Below are positions 1 to 8,440 of a stretch of 64,000 nucleotides of DNA, one piece after another. Numbering within the stretch: position 1 is the first letter of the stretch; every line of letters begins with the position of its first letter. The translations under genes and the position numbers were made by a program. The stretch covers positions 1-64,000 of the forward strand of contig NZ_JACHWY010000004.1 of assembly GCF_014191715.1 (NCBI RefSeq), given 5' to 3'. This DNA is from Litorivivens lipolytica (lineage in GTDB: Bacteria; Pseudomonadota; Gammaproteobacteria; Pseudomonadales; Spongiibacteraceae). The notes beneath the pieces were generated by a model. The model made no database searches. It was not told the DNA's origin and worked only from the letters and a program-made list of their open reading frames with translations.

Positions 1-95
1 CAGGCAAAAAAGGAAAAGCTGCGCCATAATCTGGCGTAATCGGGTGGGTCAATTTTAAATGCAATTCCCGGGTCAGTTTTAAGTGCAAATCAACA
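1..95. mobile_element. Terminal end of an IS21-family-like element (partial)
   Basis: Two direct copies of a ~20-bp motif, gggtca-(a/g)-ttttaa-(a/g)-tgcaa, lie at about 47-66 and 70-87, and the end reads TGTTGATTTGCACTTAAAA on the minus strand. Tandem terminal repeats of this kind are typical of IS21-family ends, where they bind the transposase. The istA/istB genes would lie left of the window. The element appears to end near base 95, inside the next reading frame. The family call rests on recognising the end pattern only. Confidence 0.5.
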
Positions 96-490
96 AATGT
101 GAAACCCCTAAGGGCCTTGTTATTAGCGATAAGCCTTGTGGGACTGACGCAACACAGATTGATATAAAAAAGCCAACTTCTTCCGGCATTGGTATGACCG
201 CTGAAGGTGACTGGTCGAAGGTGACTGCGAGCAACAAACGTCGAGAATTGCAGCGCAAAATCTCTGGCCGAGAAGAGGCGATAGCCCGTCTCGAAAGGCA
301 GCGAGAAAGAGAGCTCAGGATACTACGATCAAAACGGCGGAGAGCTGCAAACAATCTAGCTGGCGCCACATGGGAGCAAAGCATCGCGACCGAGATGAAC
401 GCTGTCATCGAAAAATATAATGCCCTGATTGAAGGCGAGCGTGCCGAAATAGCTTATCTACGCGAAAGACTTCGCGATCTGGATGTGTGA
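83..490 (+). pseudogene. Charged coiled-coil protein, 5' end replaced by the IS end
   Basis: The frame opens at a GTG inside the IS end and runs 135 codons. From about residue 50 the protein is strongly charged and helical, rich in R, E and K (for example RKISGREEAIARLERQRERE), and predicted coiled coil. The first ~5 residues come from IS sequence, so the native start was probably lost when the element inserted. No family is recognised. Whether the remaining frame is translated is uncertain. Confidence 0.45.
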
Positions 491-550
491 CCATAGTGCG
501 AAATAAACTAAACATCTAGCATGCACTTGCGTGTGCACGAGGGGAGATAG

Positions 551-1114
551 ATGAGATTGACGGCAATATTCGCTATTTTGCTTGCGACGCTTTTTCAAAG
601 CAGCGACTTGTTTGCGGTAGAGATTGTAGATGAGCAAGTGAGCCCAGTCACACTGAACAACATCGAGTATGACGAGCCGATCACCGTTTGGCCTGTGAGC
701 AAGCACCTCGTCATTCGTCCTCAGAAGTCGTGCATCGAAACCAAATCATTCGGCGTTTTTACTCAGCGAAAGTGCGTTTTCTTGATGCATCTCACGCACC
801 ACTATACGGACGGCGACGCGCATACTCAGTCTAAATTTTCACCGAAGATGCGGGCTGGCAAAGGCATGGTTGAAGCCATTCGGGGCGGGAACCGCTACAC
901 AGACTACTCTCGCGGAGCTCAGCAAGTCATGGCTCTTGCTTCTCTTAACGCGCACAAACATGGGCCAAATGACGAGCAGATCATCTTTGCGACGCTGGCC
1001 GAATCCAACAAGCCGATAGTCCGCGTGAGCGGCATGTACTACGACCTTGATGTCAATGTCGAGCTACTTGGCTTCCACGAGCTAGCCACAAAATGGTTAG
1101 AAGAATCCCAATAA
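551..1114 (+). CDS. Exported hypothetical protein
   Basis: This 187-residue protein has a clear Sec signal peptide (MRLTAIFAILLATLFQSSDLFA), so it is expected in the periplasm or outside the cell. The ATG is preceded by a good ribosome site (GGGGAGATAG). A cysteine pair lies near residues 57 and 71. No catalytic motif is seen and no family is recognised. It stands alone, with an IS-damaged gene upstream and gene remnants on the opposite strand downstream. Confidence 0.7.
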   Translation: MRLTAIFAILLATLFQSSDLFAVEIVDEQVSPVTLNNIEYDEPITVWPVSKHLVIRPQKSCIETKSFGVFTQRKCVFLMHLTHHYTDGDAHTQSKFSPKMRAGKGMVEAIRGGNRYTDYSRGAQQVMALASLNAHKHGPNDEQIIFATLAESNKPIVRVSGMYYDLDVNVELLGFHELATKWLEESQ

Positions 1115-1199
1115 GGCCAGCGACATTTATAAGAGAACCACATGCGGGGATCACAACTGCGGCGGCCTGAGTTCCGTCCTAGCGAAGTATAGGTCGGAG

Positions 1200-1449
1200 A
1201 GCGGCCACCCATCGCTAGAAGTCTTATTTTCGCTGCGCGAGCGCAATACTCCCCCGCTAATATCACCAGGAATGCACCAAGTTCAACAGAGATGCCCTGC
1301 GCGATCGCCGTCGATGTTCGTTTTGCTTCGGAGGCTTCAGCTAGCTTTGATTCAATTTCGGGCTTGATCCCGTTCGCTCCAAGTGTCATGGCGACCCATT
1401 CACTTGCTGATGTTTGGATAGCTGATAGGGATACTCGCGTGAACCCGCC
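1200..1449 (-). pseudogene. C-terminal remnant of a paralogue of the downstream 299-aa exported protein
   Basis: An open stretch on the minus strand reads SASEWVAMTLGANGIKPE and then a hydrophobic segment (VELGAFLVILAG). It aligns with the C-terminus of the neighbouring protein encoded at 1596-2495 (SAASEWVASTFKANGVNS, then WKAVFIALMAVIGVV). It has no start of its own; a TAA at 1450-1452 closes the frame upstream. It is best read as the tail of a second gene copy whose 5' part has been deleted. After about 1200 the frame no longer resembles the paralogue. Confidence 0.6.
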
Positions 1450-1520
1450 TTAGCTTTTCCCAGCGCTGCAATCAGTCCAGCTATGACGATGAGCACAATA
1501 GCAATGAATAAGATGTCCAT
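1386..1520 (-). pseudogene. Truncated N-terminus of a DUF2726-like membrane protein
   Basis: A 44-codon frame starts MDILFIAIVLIVIAGLIAAL, a single N-terminal membrane helix, followed by a basic stretch and YPYQLSKHQ. Proteins with a DUF2726 (nuclease-like) domain typically begin with one membrane helix and then a YPY motif. The reading frame then runs out of phase into the paralogue remnant, so the body of the domain is missing. A GAG ribosome-site core lies about 9 nt upstream of the ATG. Family assignment is tentative because only the lead-in remains. Confidence 0.4.
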
Positions 1521-1558
1521 ATCGTTTCTCAATGTGCCCGAAAGGGGCTTCAGTAAAA

Positions 1559-1574
1559 CTTGCGCATGCGCAAG
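1559..1574. repeat. CTTGCGCATGCGCAAG palindrome, copy 1
   Basis: Perfect 16-bp palindrome between the stop of the 1596-2495 minus-strand gene and the remnant genes. It is the only copy outside the 34-42 kb cluster. Confidence 0.8.
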
Positions 1575-1595
1575 CTCGGTCTATGGGACTCGCCC

Positions 1596-2495
1596 TCAAC
1601 TGCTGGGTGGAGTCCTTTTTCTCTCCAGTCGCCATACCGAAACTACGCCAATGACGGCCATTAGGGCTATGAACACAGCCTTCCAACTTGAAAGGCCGCT
1701 CGCTACAGCTTTTTCCGTTCGAGCATCGCCAGTCTGGGCTTTCGCTTTGGAAGCACTGACACTATTAACACCGTTGGCTTTAAAGGTGCTGGCGACCCAC
1801 TCACTAGCTGCAGAGCGTGTCCACTCCAAGCCAGACTCTTCCCCATACACATACATGAAAACCATTCGATCATTGATCAATGCCGTCGTAACCGTCGCCG
1901 CGACCTTGGTCTCTTTGGTACCACTCTCAATAGCCATATCGTAGCTGTTCATCATGCTATGGCTGAAGTGTGAGTCGCTTTCTTCGTGCGCAGGATAAAA
2001 CTCCATGCCGTTCATCGAAACGGAGACATCAACCCCAGAGTCCTGTGAGAGCTCGCCGCTCACCTTGACCATGTTCGCGTCCATGTCCGGCTGTATCTTT
2101 GCATAGGCATCAGCATAGTGTTCCCTCAGGAACCGTGCACTTGCCTGCAAATGCTCCGGCAATATTTTTCGGTCTTCGTAACCGGCAAGGGTTTGGACGG
2201 CATACCAGCGCTCCATGACGGGCATCTCTCCGGAAACTACTGCTTCTTTGTGTTTTTCCGGCACAAAATACGTCAGAAATCGATTGCTCTCGGCGACCAT
2301 TATCGTCGCGAAACGGTACAACGGCTGCATATTTGGGGTTACCTGGAAGTAGCCCGGTGGCGTGGCAATCTCGATTCGCTTCTCACCGACCTGAACGGTC
2401 ACATTTTCTTCTTCAGCATGCGCCTGTCCGAACAAGCCCAAAACGATCATTGCCAACGTGACAAAAGGCGCTCGAGGGGTTCGATAACTTTTCAT
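1596..2495 (-). CDS. Exported protein with a C-terminal membrane anchor, unknown function
   Basis: Starting at the ATG at 2495 gives a 299-residue protein with a signal peptide (roughly residues 1-27, ending GQAHA). The mature part is soluble and ends with a membrane helix near residues 268-287 (WKAVFIALMAVIGVVSVW) followed by basic residues, a plausible stop-transfer anchor. A longer frame from 2534 is possible but would bury the signal peptide. It lies divergent from tus, 96 bp apart. A degraded second copy of its C-terminus lies just downstream, so the locus once held a tandem pair. No family is recognised. Confidence 0.75.
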   Translation of the reverse strand: MKSYRTPRAPFVTLAMIVLGLFGQAHAEEENVTVQVGEKRIEIATPPGYFQVTPNMQPLYRFATIMVAESNRFLTYFVPEKHKEAVVSGEMPVMERWYAVQTLAGYEDRKILPEHLQASARFLREHYADAYAKIQPDMDANMVKVSGELSQDSGVDVSVSMNGMEFYPAHEESDSHFSHSMMNSYDMAIESGTKETKVAATVTTALINDRMVFMYVYGEESGLEWTRSAASEWVASTFKANGVNSVSASKAKAQTGDARTEKAVASGLSSWKAVFIALMAVIGVVSVWRLERKRTPPSS

Positions 2496-2530
2496 ACCCT
2501 TAATTCCCCAACTTCTTCCAATTCCAGTCC

Positions 2531-2546
2531 GCATGTTGCAAATACG
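2531..2546 (+). promoter_or_regulatory. Weak Ter-like sequence upstream of the tus homologue
   Basis: GCATGTTGCAAATAC matches the E. coli Ter consensus AGNATGTTGTAACTAA at 12 of the 15 specified positions, but has C for T10 and A for the important C13. It sits about 45 bp before the tus start, the place where TerB overlaps the tus promoter in E. coli and mediates autoregulation. The position is suggestive and the match imperfect. Confidence 0.25.
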
Positions 2547-2591
2547 GCACCTGACTATAAACTGTACACATATACACTACTGGTGACGAGT

Positions 2592-3479
2592 ATGGATGCA
2601 AGCCTAATTCCAGATATTCTCGAAAGCGCAGAACGTCTGCTCGCTCTCAACTCCCACTTTGTTGCGCTGGCACAAAAGGACTCACTGCCCGTTTGGCTGC
2701 CCGAAGAGGTTCAGATCCCTCCAGGCAAAGACGACCGCTCTGTTGCCATTGAGGCGATAGCCCCCCTCTGGTTTGACGACAACTTCGTCGCGCCGCGGTC
2801 AGGTATCCTCTGCGCGAGTCCAGAGACAGTTGCGGCCGCCCGTGAGCTGAACACCGCAAAGGAAGCCTTCCAAAGCGCTGTCGTTGCCTTCCGGCAATCA
2901 TCTGGCGATCTCGGTACCAGCAAGCGACGCACCGCCGACAAAACCAGCATATCCCGTTTGATGGGACAAATACTGGACACATCAGCTTCACGGTCCTCCG
3001 ATCTCTCTCGCGTGCTTCAGCGAATGGATCTCTCCCGGCTCAATTTGGTTTCCGCGTATCGCACAGTCCGAATACTGCATCCCGAAACTAAAAGCGTCCG
3101 CTGGACATGGGCCCGGCGGCATAGCGAGGTGTCCTCTGTAACACTTGAACAGGCTCGTATTCTTGCAAACGAGTTATCCTGCCGTGCCGCACGCGATACA
3201 GCACTGCGACTTTTAGCGGACTTAAATGCGGGCGAAAAACTTGCATACCGGAAACCAATAAAACCACAACTACGAGCAAACCTTACGTTTACTGATCAGG
3301 CTAGAAAGCGCCAGCAGATCATAACTCCATCGGTTATTATTATGGACGGTTGCGCTCTTCCAGCTATAAAGTGGCCAGGCGGTGCTGATGATTCACCTGC
3401 ACGCGCAAAGAGATCTGATATTTGTCTAAGCGGTAAACCATACATTAATTCTTTGAGCCTTTATCGCTATCAAAATTAG
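2592..3479 (+). CDS. tus: Tus-type DNA replication terminus site-binding protein
   Basis: The ATG at 2592 gives 295 residues, close to the 309 of E. coli Tus. The best landmark is SAYRTVRILHPETKSVRW at about residues 153-170, matching NAYRTLTVLHDPATLRFGW of E. coli Tus and followed by WARRH in place of WANKH. GILCASPETVAAA matches PGVLCYQVDNLSQAA, and the C-terminal RKPIKPQ and ITPSVIIM segments match the KRPVKVQP and PTPLIAL regions. Tus binds Ter sites as a monomer and arrests forks from one side. In an ungapped comparison from memory, the E. coli lock residues F140, H144 and G149 all fall on Arg here, so the locking chemistry may differ. Compact Ter-like sequences occur at 13742 and 24833. 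The extra in-frame ORF upstream of 2592 overlaps the opposite-strand gene and is not used. Confidence 0.85.
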   Translation: MDASLIPDILESAERLLALNSHFVALAQKDSLPVWLPEEVQIPPGKDDRSVAIEAIAPLWFDDNFVAPRSGILCASPETVAAARELNTAKEAFQSAVVAFRQSSGDLGTSKRRTADKTSISRLMGQILDTSASRSSDLSRVLQRMDLSRLNLVSAYRTVRILHPETKSVRWTWARRHSEVSSVTLEQARILANELSCRAARDTALRLLADLNAGEKLAYRKPIKPQLRANLTFTDQARKRQQIITPSVIIMDGCALPAIKWPGGADDSPARAKRSDICLSGKPYINSLSLYRYQN

Positions 3480-3966
3480 ACATCAACCCAAAGAACGCCT
3501 GCCAGTAATTGCCCTTGATATCGGAAACGGTATTACTAACTACGCAGCTCTGTAGACAGAGAACTCCTATGGCGCGATGGTTATTTAGGTTGATTCCGCT
3601 ATCCTTTCAGCCGTAGTAATCACGGGCGACCGAAACTAGACGAGTCCTCATAACTAAGGGCTCAAGCCGAACTCATACGCCAAGATTTTCCGACAGATAC
3701 AGTCAAGCACGAATTAGCTATTTTGCCATAGCCTTCGTTCAACCTATGTTGAGCGAAGGAATTCTTAAATAAAATAATCGCAGTCGGAATTATGAGAAAT
3801 GCAGCTAGCCATCACCTATATTCCTGCTGCGCTTGATGCAAGCCATCGAAAAATCTCGAATATAGAGGGCAACTTCATACACTTTATTGATTTGGAAGTG
3901 TGGCGAGTAAAACCATAGCAAGCTTGTAGCTTTTCAGTAAAGTTACGGAAATACTCTACCCTCCTG
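3480..3966. other. Gene-free stretch between tus and the TetR cluster
   Basis: About 490 bp with short, mutually interrupting frames only. No terminator, repeat or RNA-like fold was recognised. Confidence 0.5.
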
Positions 3967-4740
3967 CTATATCAAACGTGTGTCAAGCTCACCGGCCTTC
4001 TTTTCTATCCTATAGAGCAGCTCCGCTGTCGAGGCGCCAGAAGCTTTGTATTTTTCTTGTAGAACGCTTGCTACGATAGACTCAGCTATAGAGGCAGCAT
4101 AACTATATATCGAATCTTTAACTACCTTGTCTAGAGAACCTCCTGAGAGTAGAAGCCGTCGCAATGACTGCTCGCCTTCACGGACTGCTTTTAAGTGATG
4201 ATTCGCAGTATACCTAAAGCGCTCCTTGGCCACCTGTTCACCAACTAGCGCATAAAACGACTGCTTCCGCATGTCTCTCAGATAACGAATCGGTTCCGCC
4301 CAAGCCTCATTGGTCAGAGCCATCCCACCGCTTTGGTCTAACCGCACAAATTCATCAACAAATCCCGCTAGATAACAGGCCGGTGCTGATTTGATAGCAA
4401 GGTGTAAGTAGCACCCCATGTTCGCCACCCAATAGTAAAACGGGACAATCACAGTCCCTGCCTTCTCTTCAGCCATTAGGACACTACGAGCTGCGTCCAT
4501 GTACTTAGCCATAATCCGGCCCCGTTGCCGCATAATGATCATCGCTGCCGAATGAAGATCACCAAAATGATACTGGATTGCGCCGCCGTTCGATGATCCA
4601 GCGTCTTGCAAAATATTAGCGCCCCTCGCTCCATCATATCCGAAGATAGCAATATGCTTTTCGATGGCGTGGAGCAAGCGAGAACGCGTGGGCGCATTTT
4701 GATAAATTTCGTTGATAAGAGGTTGTGGTAGTTCATCCAC
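3967..4740 (-). CDS. TetR-family-like transcriptional regulator (third of three)
   Basis: The N-terminal ~60 residues have the TetR helix-turn-helix layout: TRSRLLHAIEKHIAIFGYDG, then ILQDAGSSNGGAIQYHFGD, where the final HF and acidic residue match the usual YYHF-K/G-(D/S) end of the recognition region. The remaining ~200 residues would be the ligand-binding and dimer domain. The start ATG overlaps the end of the upstream regulator gene (4733-4740), implying translational coupling. All three regulators lie in a row with no enzyme or transporter alongside, so their targets are unknown. Confidence 0.75.
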   Translation of the reverse strand: MDELPQPLINEIYQNAPTRSRLLHAIEKHIAIFGYDGARGANILQDAGSSNGGAIQYHFGDLHSAAMIIMRQRGRIMAKYMDAARSVLMAEEKAGTVIVPFYYWVANMGCYLHLAIKSAPACYLAGFVDEFVRLDQSGGMALTNEAWAEPIRYLRDMRKQSFYALVGEQVAKERFRYTANHHLKAVREGEQSLRRLLLSGGSLDKVVKDSIYSYAASIAESIVASVLQEKYKASGASTAELLYRIEKKAGELDTRLI

Positions 4741-5590
4741 GCTCTATGTACCATCCGATATTATTAAGCTCCGCTTTAGCATCTTGATACGCGTTGAACA
4801 CTTCGTCAGACACAGGTTTGAATTCTTCCCTGAGGATTCCTGCAGCAATAGCGTTGGCGCATTCTCTTGCCTGCCTATCTAATATAGGAATAAGCATATC
4901 AATCGGCTCCTTTTGGGCCCGGCCTCGTAATTCAGCTTCGAGTCTAGTGGCTCCAGCATGGGTAAATATTAGGGCATGACGGGAACGCCTGTGCGTTTTC
5001 GCCATGCCTATGACCTCGGCTACTTTCTGCTGTAACCACTCATGCTGAGCACACAGCTCAATTACCCAGGGTCGATGCTCCTCGGCCAGGTCCTTAAATT
5101 CTATTCTAGCCTCATGCAATGATCTCAACATCTTTGCGTGATACGGCGCTGGCATTGACCGTTCAACAATAAAGGCCTTTGCAAAGATCCTCACTGCGAT
5201 ATAGTCTGCCAAAGATGGCGGCGAAGTCTGCTGCAATCCCGTAGTTAGCCAAGAAGTCATCTTCGCTAATGCATGATAGCGATACAGGATCACAGCAATT
5301 AAGAGCTGGTTCCTATTTTTAAAATGGTATCTCAACGCAGATGGGCTAGTGGCTCCCGCGTCTTCTACAATATCCACATCCATCATGCCGGCAATACCGG
5401 CATTAGCGATTTCTTTTTCAGCGGCAATTATTAGCCTCTCTTTCGTCGGAAGAGAGGCATATAGAAATTTTGTCGGCGGGGGGGATGACACAGCGACAGC
5501 CCTAGCTTGGGACAGTAGAATATAGCGGATGCGTCCCCAGTTTAAAAGTTGCTCACCTTTCGGCGCACTTCTTTGGTGCGCGCAATGCAA
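4733..5590 (-). CDS. TetR-family-like transcriptional regulator (second of three)
   Basis: The HTH region reads TKERLIIAAEKEIANAGIAG and then IVEDAGATSPSALRYHFKNR at about residues 48-92, a classic TetR DNA-binding domain. The product is 285 residues from the longest start. The first ~40 residues before TKERL are extra, and an internal start would give a more standard length. The stop overlaps the next regulator's start by 8 bp and the gene follows the first regulator after 23 bp, so the three are probably one transcript. Confidence 0.72.
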   Translation of the reverse strand: MHCAHQRSAPKGEQLLNWGRIRYILLSQARAVAVSSPPPTKFLYASLPTKERLIIAAEKEIANAGIAGMMDVDIVEDAGATSPSALRYHFKNRNQLLIAVILYRYHALAKMTSWLTTGLQQTSPPSLADYIAVRIFAKAFIVERSMPAPYHAKMLRSLHEARIEFKDLAEEHRPWVIELCAQHEWLQQKVAEVIGMAKTHRRSRHALIFTHAGATRLEAELRGRAQKEPIDMLIPILDRQARECANAIAAGILREEFKPVSDEVFNAYQDAKAELNNIGWYIERG

Positions 5591-5613
5591 TATCCCGTTC
5601 TTTCTATTCCCTA

Positions 5614-6405
5614 CTAAATAAATTCGCCTAGATTAACGCCGGAGGACTCTTTTATGTGGAATCTAAAATCGGGGGGCGCAGTGCCTAGCTCGTCATTCAT
5701 TATTTCGAGCATCTCGGCCTCTCCAATAGCCGATAAGCACGGTTTTTTTAGTATACCGGATGTAACGAAACTAACGAATTTTACGAGTAATTCGTCAACA
5801 TTAGCCAACGCTTTCGCGTGGCCTTCATAGTCACATACTTTCATAGCCTGCTCTTCAATGCCTGCTAATCCAGGAGCTATCGCAGGTTGAGCTATGAGCA
5901 TACTGGTCATAGCCCCGTCAACGCCAAGCTCATTGGAAAGAGCTTTGACCAGCGTTTCCATAACTCGCTGAGCTGGAGCAGCCCATTCTTCTGATACAGC
6001 CTTTTCATACCCCGTGAGGTTGTAGCTGTTGAGTCTTTGCACAAATCTGGCGTGATAACTTTCAGGTAAGGATAATTTAACTACAGCAACGGTTGGAGCA
6101 AGTAATAGAAACAGCAGGTCGAACAGCCCCGCTTCTTCCAATCCTCTTATACGCTCGTAACGTGCTATGAGACGTCCCCTAAACTGGTTGATCGCAATGT
6201 TTCTAAAGTTGCGAGCCTCTTGAACAGCATTATCGCGAGTCTTGAAGTAATAGTTCACAACCGCACTGTTCGCCTGCCCTGCAAGTCTTGCTATATCAGT
6301 CGCCGAAGGAGTATCTAGTTCGGAAAGTGCAAAGGCCTTTTCAGTAGCAACAAGGATTTTTTCTTCAGTCGTCAGTTGAGCATCTCTTCTTGCTGGTGGG
6401 GACAT
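5614..6405 (-). CDS. TetR-family-like transcriptional regulator (first of three)
   Basis: Residues 13-65 (TTEEKILVATEKAFALSELD, then DIARLAGQANSAVVNYYFKT) fit the TetR helix-turn-helix well, including the YYFK signature. The 263-residue length leaves a C-terminal ligand domain of ~195 residues. It heads the three-regulator group, so the promoter is expected in the ~100 bp between 6405 and the stop of the OmpA-like gene. The three proteins are clearly different in sequence, so this is an old cluster rather than a recent triplication. Confidence 0.78.
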   Translation of the reverse strand: MSPPARRDAQLTTEEKILVATEKAFALSELDTPSATDIARLAGQANSAVVNYYFKTRDNAVQEARNFRNIAINQFRGRLIARYERIRGLEEAGLFDLLFLLLAPTVAVVKLSLPESYHARFVQRLNSYNLTGYEKAVSEEWAAPAQRVMETLVKALSNELGVDGAMTSMLIAQPAIAPGLAGIEEQAMKVCDYEGHAKALANVDELLVKFVSFVTSGILKKPCLSAIGEAEMLEIMNDELGTAPPDFRFHIKESSGVNLGEFI

Positions 6406-6470
6406 AAGCAGGGAATCCTCTAACTTTGCCGTTTGGCATAGTCTACTACCAAGCCCGCTAAAGTTATAGT

Positions 6471-6498
6471 TTAGGCCCCCATATATTAGGAGGCCTAA
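6471..6498 (-). terminator. Hairpin after the OmpA-like gene
   Basis: TTAGGCC and GGCCTAA form a 7-bp stem around a 14-nt loop just past the stop at 6506. There is no clear T-run on the minus strand, so it is a weak or Rho-assisted terminator at best. Confidence 0.35.
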
Positions 6499-6505
6499 GA
6501 CTTAC

Positions 6506-7129
6506 TTATCCCCCAAAGTGTATACGGACACCGATGCCAATAAGATCAAAATCATCGCCATCGACGTCATAGCGGGTAAAGTCGGCCGTTAGTTGAACCG
6601 CCTCTGACAGTGAGAATGCAGCGCCGAACCCGTAGTAGGAGTCATTACCGTCATCATCGCCGCTACCGCTCAGACTATTATTGGTAATGCTGACTTCAGC
6701 GTCCCATTGAAGCAGGCCCAAGCGGCCATACAGCTCTAGGCCTGGTTGGACCGGGGCAATGAAGTTTGCGCCAATTGTCAGCCCAGTGACCTCAATCTCT
6801 GAGTTAACGCCGCCGGCGGACCATACGGCCCCACTGCCGTCTGAAGTTGCGTCAGCATCGAGAGTGCCGAAATCGACTCGCTGTATTTCAAAGCCAACAT
6901 TGGCCGTCGCCCGGTAACCGAATCCAAAGACAAGCGCGTTGCTGCTGTCATCGACGTCAACATTGCTAATCTGGCTGCCGTCGCTGATTGCGCTCTTGTA
7001 ATCGCTTTCAGAAAAGTCGATGTTAGTGGTGCCTATTTGCCCTGCGGCATAGAAAGACCCCACCTGCGCCATCGCTCCGCTCGACGCTACCAGCGCTGAG
7101 ACCATGATTCCTTTGATGATTTTCTTCAT
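6506..7129 (-). CDS. OmpA-like beta-barrel outer membrane protein
   Basis: The 207-residue product has a signal peptide (MKKIIKGIMVSALVASSGAMA) and then alternating amphipathic strands of the 8-stranded OmpA/OmpW barrel type (GSFYAAGQIG, LVFGFGYRA, LELYGRLGLLQWDAEV, YYGFGAAFSL). It ends with aromatic-containing strands (GIGVRIHFGG). Acidic loops (GSGDDDGNDS) lie between strands. It has no C-terminal peptidoglycan-binding domain. It follows the envelope operon on the same strand after 51 bp and may be co-transcribed. The role is probably structural or surface; no substrate can be inferred. Confidence 0.75.
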   Translation of the reverse strand: MKKIIKGIMVSALVASSGAMAQVGSFYAAGQIGTTNIDFSESDYKSAISDGSQISNVDVDDSSNALVFGFGYRATANVGFEIQRVDFGTLDADATSDGSGAVWSAGGVNSEIEVTGLTIGANFIAPVQPGLELYGRLGLLQWDAEVSITNNSLSGSGDDDGNDSYYGFGAAFSLSEAVQLTADFTRYDVDGDDFDLIGIGVRIHFGG

Positions 7130-7180
7130 TCAAACCTTCCTTTTGCTAGTGGTGATAAGTGACTTTGTGTCGAAGGGCCG

Positions 7181-8440
7181 TTAGTCGAAGGGCAAGCGCA
7201 CACCAGTTGTCGCCCGCGGCTGCTCCGCTTTAGGGCGGCTCTTCTTCTTTGGGGCGGTCTTAGCCGCGCGAAGAATCATGCCTTCTGTGAAGCTTCCTTT
7301 GCTGGCAGGTTTGGCATAAGCGAGCTTGGGGTGAACTTCGGTAACCTTAATCGTACCGACATAGGATTCTTCCCCTCCCAGGGACTCACCGGTATACGGA
7401 TCAATGATTGGTTCACCGACGGTAAATGCATCGTAGTGATCACCAACCGAGATGCTTCGACCACCGGCATTGATCACCAGCGAATCACCGCTTACCTTAA
7501 CGATCCGCTTCGGAAAAATACGCTCTACCGTATCCGCAATGGCTTTTTTGGCAACATATGCAATCAGCGAGTCGACATTGCCTTTTGTCGTGTACCCAGA
7601 GTATTTTTCCGAGAACTTAATCTCGCCGGTAGCCGCCGCGATAACCTTCAATCCGATTGAAAACGTGCCCTTGCGGTAGTGCTTTGTCTGACCGGTAACT
7701 TGCGTCGTCTCACTCCAGGTCCGGCCATCGGCACCGGTGATCTCACTGATAAGAAGATAGTCGGCACCCAACATACGTCCGGCCTTCGCTTTTTCTTCGC
7801 GTGAGGTCGCATCCGACGTGATCAAAGCGAGCTCGTTTCCAATATGATCCAGCTCCTGCCGAGACAGGACGGCGAACTTGCGGTACTGAACGAGCTCGCG
7901 CTCTAACGCACTGTTCACTCTCCCCGCTAGATCGTGGCCGGAATACACACCAAAAATGTCATAGCGGCTGCGATTGTGGTCGGTCTTGAGCAGAGCCATG
8001 CGGCTTCGCGAGGAGGACACAGGTGCGTCATAGCGGTAGACTCGCACAAGGAGCTCTGCTGCGTAGCCTTTGTCCACTCGCTCCATCGAGAGGATTTCGT
8101 AGCTGTGGATTTCACCGCTGGTTTGCGTCGCGGCGCTCTGCTCGGAGGTCATTTCCATATCGACCTCTTCTCGCTCGCCTTTTTCGTTGCTCGCTGCAGC
8201 CGTAACGCTATGAGTCCGCGTTGATTGGGAAGACTTCAGCGTAGTGCCGTTGACCTGCGCCACAGCAGCGGAAAGCCCCTCTCTCACGGCTTCTGACTCA
8301 GAGCTGCCAAATCCCTTGGCTCGGACTTCAACCTGTTGCGTACCTGCCGCATTGGCAGCCAGAGATACGACCAAGCAGCCCAGACCGACCAGACTGGTTA
8401 ACCACCGCTTTGGCGATTGTGAATTGCTCGCTGCGAACAT
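7181..8440 (-). CDS. CsgG/FlgT-like exported protein
   Basis: Residues 1-32 form a signal peptide ending ANA. Next comes an N-terminal segment like FlgT/LPP20 proteins (VEVRAKGFGSSESEAVREGL). The middle domain resembles CsgG (LERELVQYRKFAVLSRQELD, then AGRMLGADYLLISEITG). The C-terminal barrel-like part (GDSLVINAGGRSISVGDHY) resembles the FlgT C-terminal domain. No lipobox cysteine is seen, so it is probably periplasmic. Its start overlaps the upstream stop by one base (TAATG), and it is the last gene of the LpoB/YcfL/COG3014 operon. The family suggests outer-membrane-associated assembly; the partner is unknown. Confidence 0.7.
   Translation of the reverse strand: MFAASNSQSPKRWLTSLVGLGCLVVSLAANAAGTQQVEVRAKGFGSSESEAVREGLSAAVAQVNGTTLKSSQSTRTHSVTAAASNEKGEREEVDMEMTSEQSAATQTSGEIHSYEILSMERVDKGYAAELLVRVYRYDAPVSSSRSRMALLKTDHNRSRYDIFGVYSGHDLAGRVNSALERELVQYRKFAVLSRQELDHIGNELALITSDATSREEKAKAGRMLGADYLLISEITGADGRTWSETTQVTGQTKHYRKGTFSIGLKVIAAATGEIKFSEKYSGYTTKGNVDSLIAYVAKKAIADTVERIFPKRIVKVSGDSLVINAGGRSISVGDHYDAFTVGEPIIDPYTGESLGGEESYVGTIKVTEVHPKLAYAKPASKGSFTEGMILRAAKTAPKKKSRPKAEQPRATTGVRLPFD

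Noticed and set aside
2118-2591. Upstream in-frame extension of the tus frame
   Set aside because: It overlaps the opposite-strand exported protein, does not resemble Tus, and the ATG at 2592 gives the expected length.
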